From Rhodanobacteraceae bacterium (lineage in GTDB: Bacteria; Pseudomonadota; Gammaproteobacteria; Xanthomonadales; Rhodanobacteraceae): a stretch of 19,991 bases of DNA. The number at the start of each line of letters is the position of its first letter. Position 1 is the stretch's first letter. The stretch is taken from assembly GCA_025924775.1 (NCBI GenBank), contig JAICHS010000012.1, positions 1 to 19,991 of the forward strand, written 5' to 3'. Positions 19,573 through 19,991 of the stretch are shown here, piece after piece. Below the pieces are notes generated by a model that ran no database searches, had not been told where the DNA came from, and was given only the letters and a program-made list of their open reading frames with translations. The translations under genes and the position numbers were made by a program.

Positions 19573-19991
19573 ATGAGCCGCTACCTGTTCACTTCCGAAT
19601 CGGTGTCCGAAGGCCACCCGGACAAGGTCGCCGACCAGATTTCCGACGCGGTGCTGGACGCGATTCTGGCCCAGGACAAGCGCGCCCACGTGGCGTGCGA
19701 AACCATGGTCAAGACCGGCGTCGCGATCGTGTCGGGCGAAGTGACCACCGACGCCTGGGTGGACATCGAGGCGCTGGCGCGCAAGGTAATCCTGGACATC
19801 GGCTACAACTCGTCCACCGTCGGCTTCGACGGCGCGACCTGCGGCGTGCTGAACCTGATCGGCAAGCAGTCGCCGGACATCAACCAGGGCGTGGATCGCA
19901 AGAAGCCGGAAGAACAGGGCGCGGGCGACCAGGGCCTGATGTTCGGCTACGCCTGCAACGAGGCGCCGGAATTCATGCCCGCGCCGATCTA
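19573..19991 (+). CDS. metK: S-adenosylmethionine synthetase, N-terminal part (cut by window edge)
   Basis: MetK makes S-adenosylmethionine from methionine and ATP. Only the first 139 codons are present; the rest lies beyond the window. The beginning MSRYLFTSESVSEGHPDKVADQISDAVLDAIL contains the ATP-binding histidine of the GHPDK motif. CETMVKTGVAIVSGEVTT, VGFDGATCGVLNLIGKQSPDINQGV and the active-site hexapeptide-type stretch GAGDQGLMFGYA follow, all typical of bacterial MetK. ATG at 19573 is preceded by AAAGGA at a rather long spacing (about 11 bases). The gene is separated from dusB by the perfect 27-bp inverted repeat, so it probably has its own promoter. Confidence 0.97.
   Translation, partial: MSRYLFTSESVSEGHPDKVADQISDAVLDAILAQDKRAHVACETMVKTGVAIVSGEVTTDAWVDIEALARKVILDIGYNSSTVGFDGATCGVLNLIGKQSPDINQGVDRKKPEEQGAGDQGLMFGYACNEAPEFMPAPI

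Overview
The window is GC-rich, densely coded chromosomal DNA. Its gene set and protein wording fit a gammaproteobacterium of the Xanthomonadales (Lysobacterales), probably near Rhodanobacteraceae. The pointers are trpE split from trpGDC, a sortase-type two-component system without a sortase, DusB followed by MetK, and many short palindromic repeats placed just after stop codons. No phage, plasmid, insertion sequence, CRISPR, rRNA or tRNA gene was seen. The species assignment is inference.

Layout. 1-1878 (minus) holds trpG-trpD-trpC: trpG and trpD overlap by ATGA, and trpD and trpC are separated by a REP-doublet-like palindrome that supplies the trpD stop codon. 1922-3946 (plus) holds a lipoprotein zinc aminopeptidase followed by a small DUF2249 gene overlapping an FmdE-like gene. 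3947-4274 is a non-coding repeat region. trpE (minus, 5750-4275) follows, with an intrinsic-terminator-like hairpin directly upstream of its start, a candidate attenuator. 6009-8781 (minus) encodes a response regulator and histidine kinase of the proteobacterial dedicated sortase type. About 600 bp without a recognisable gene come next. 9385-11220 (minus) is a tight unit: cytochrome c, djlA, rpe. 11308-12739 (plus) holds purC and an Mpo1-like membrane protein. An S1/P1 nuclease (minus) converges on it across a perfect 19-bp palindrome. gap (plus) ends in a strong terminator. tpx and fdxA (minus) lie back to back with a group III truncated hemoglobin (plus). A TPR-GGDEF diguanylate cyclase (minus) is divergent from dusB (plus). 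metK, cut by the window end, is preceded by a perfect 27-bp inverted repeat.

How the genes work together. trpE, trpG, trpD and trpC carry chorismate through anthranilate to indole-glycerol phosphate. rpe and gap belong to central carbon metabolism, purC to purines, and metK to S-adenosylmethionine. fdxA, tpx and the truncated hemoglobin form a small redox and nitrosative stress group. The two-component system and the GGDEF protein are the signalling genes.

The most noteworthy content is regulatory and repetitive rather than a new gene system: the trpE attenuator candidate, a series of unrelated palindromic elements of which three contain the stop codon of the neighbouring gene, a leaderless-looking dusB promoter, and the orphan sortase-type two-component pair. 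I found no convincing previously undescribed multigene system.
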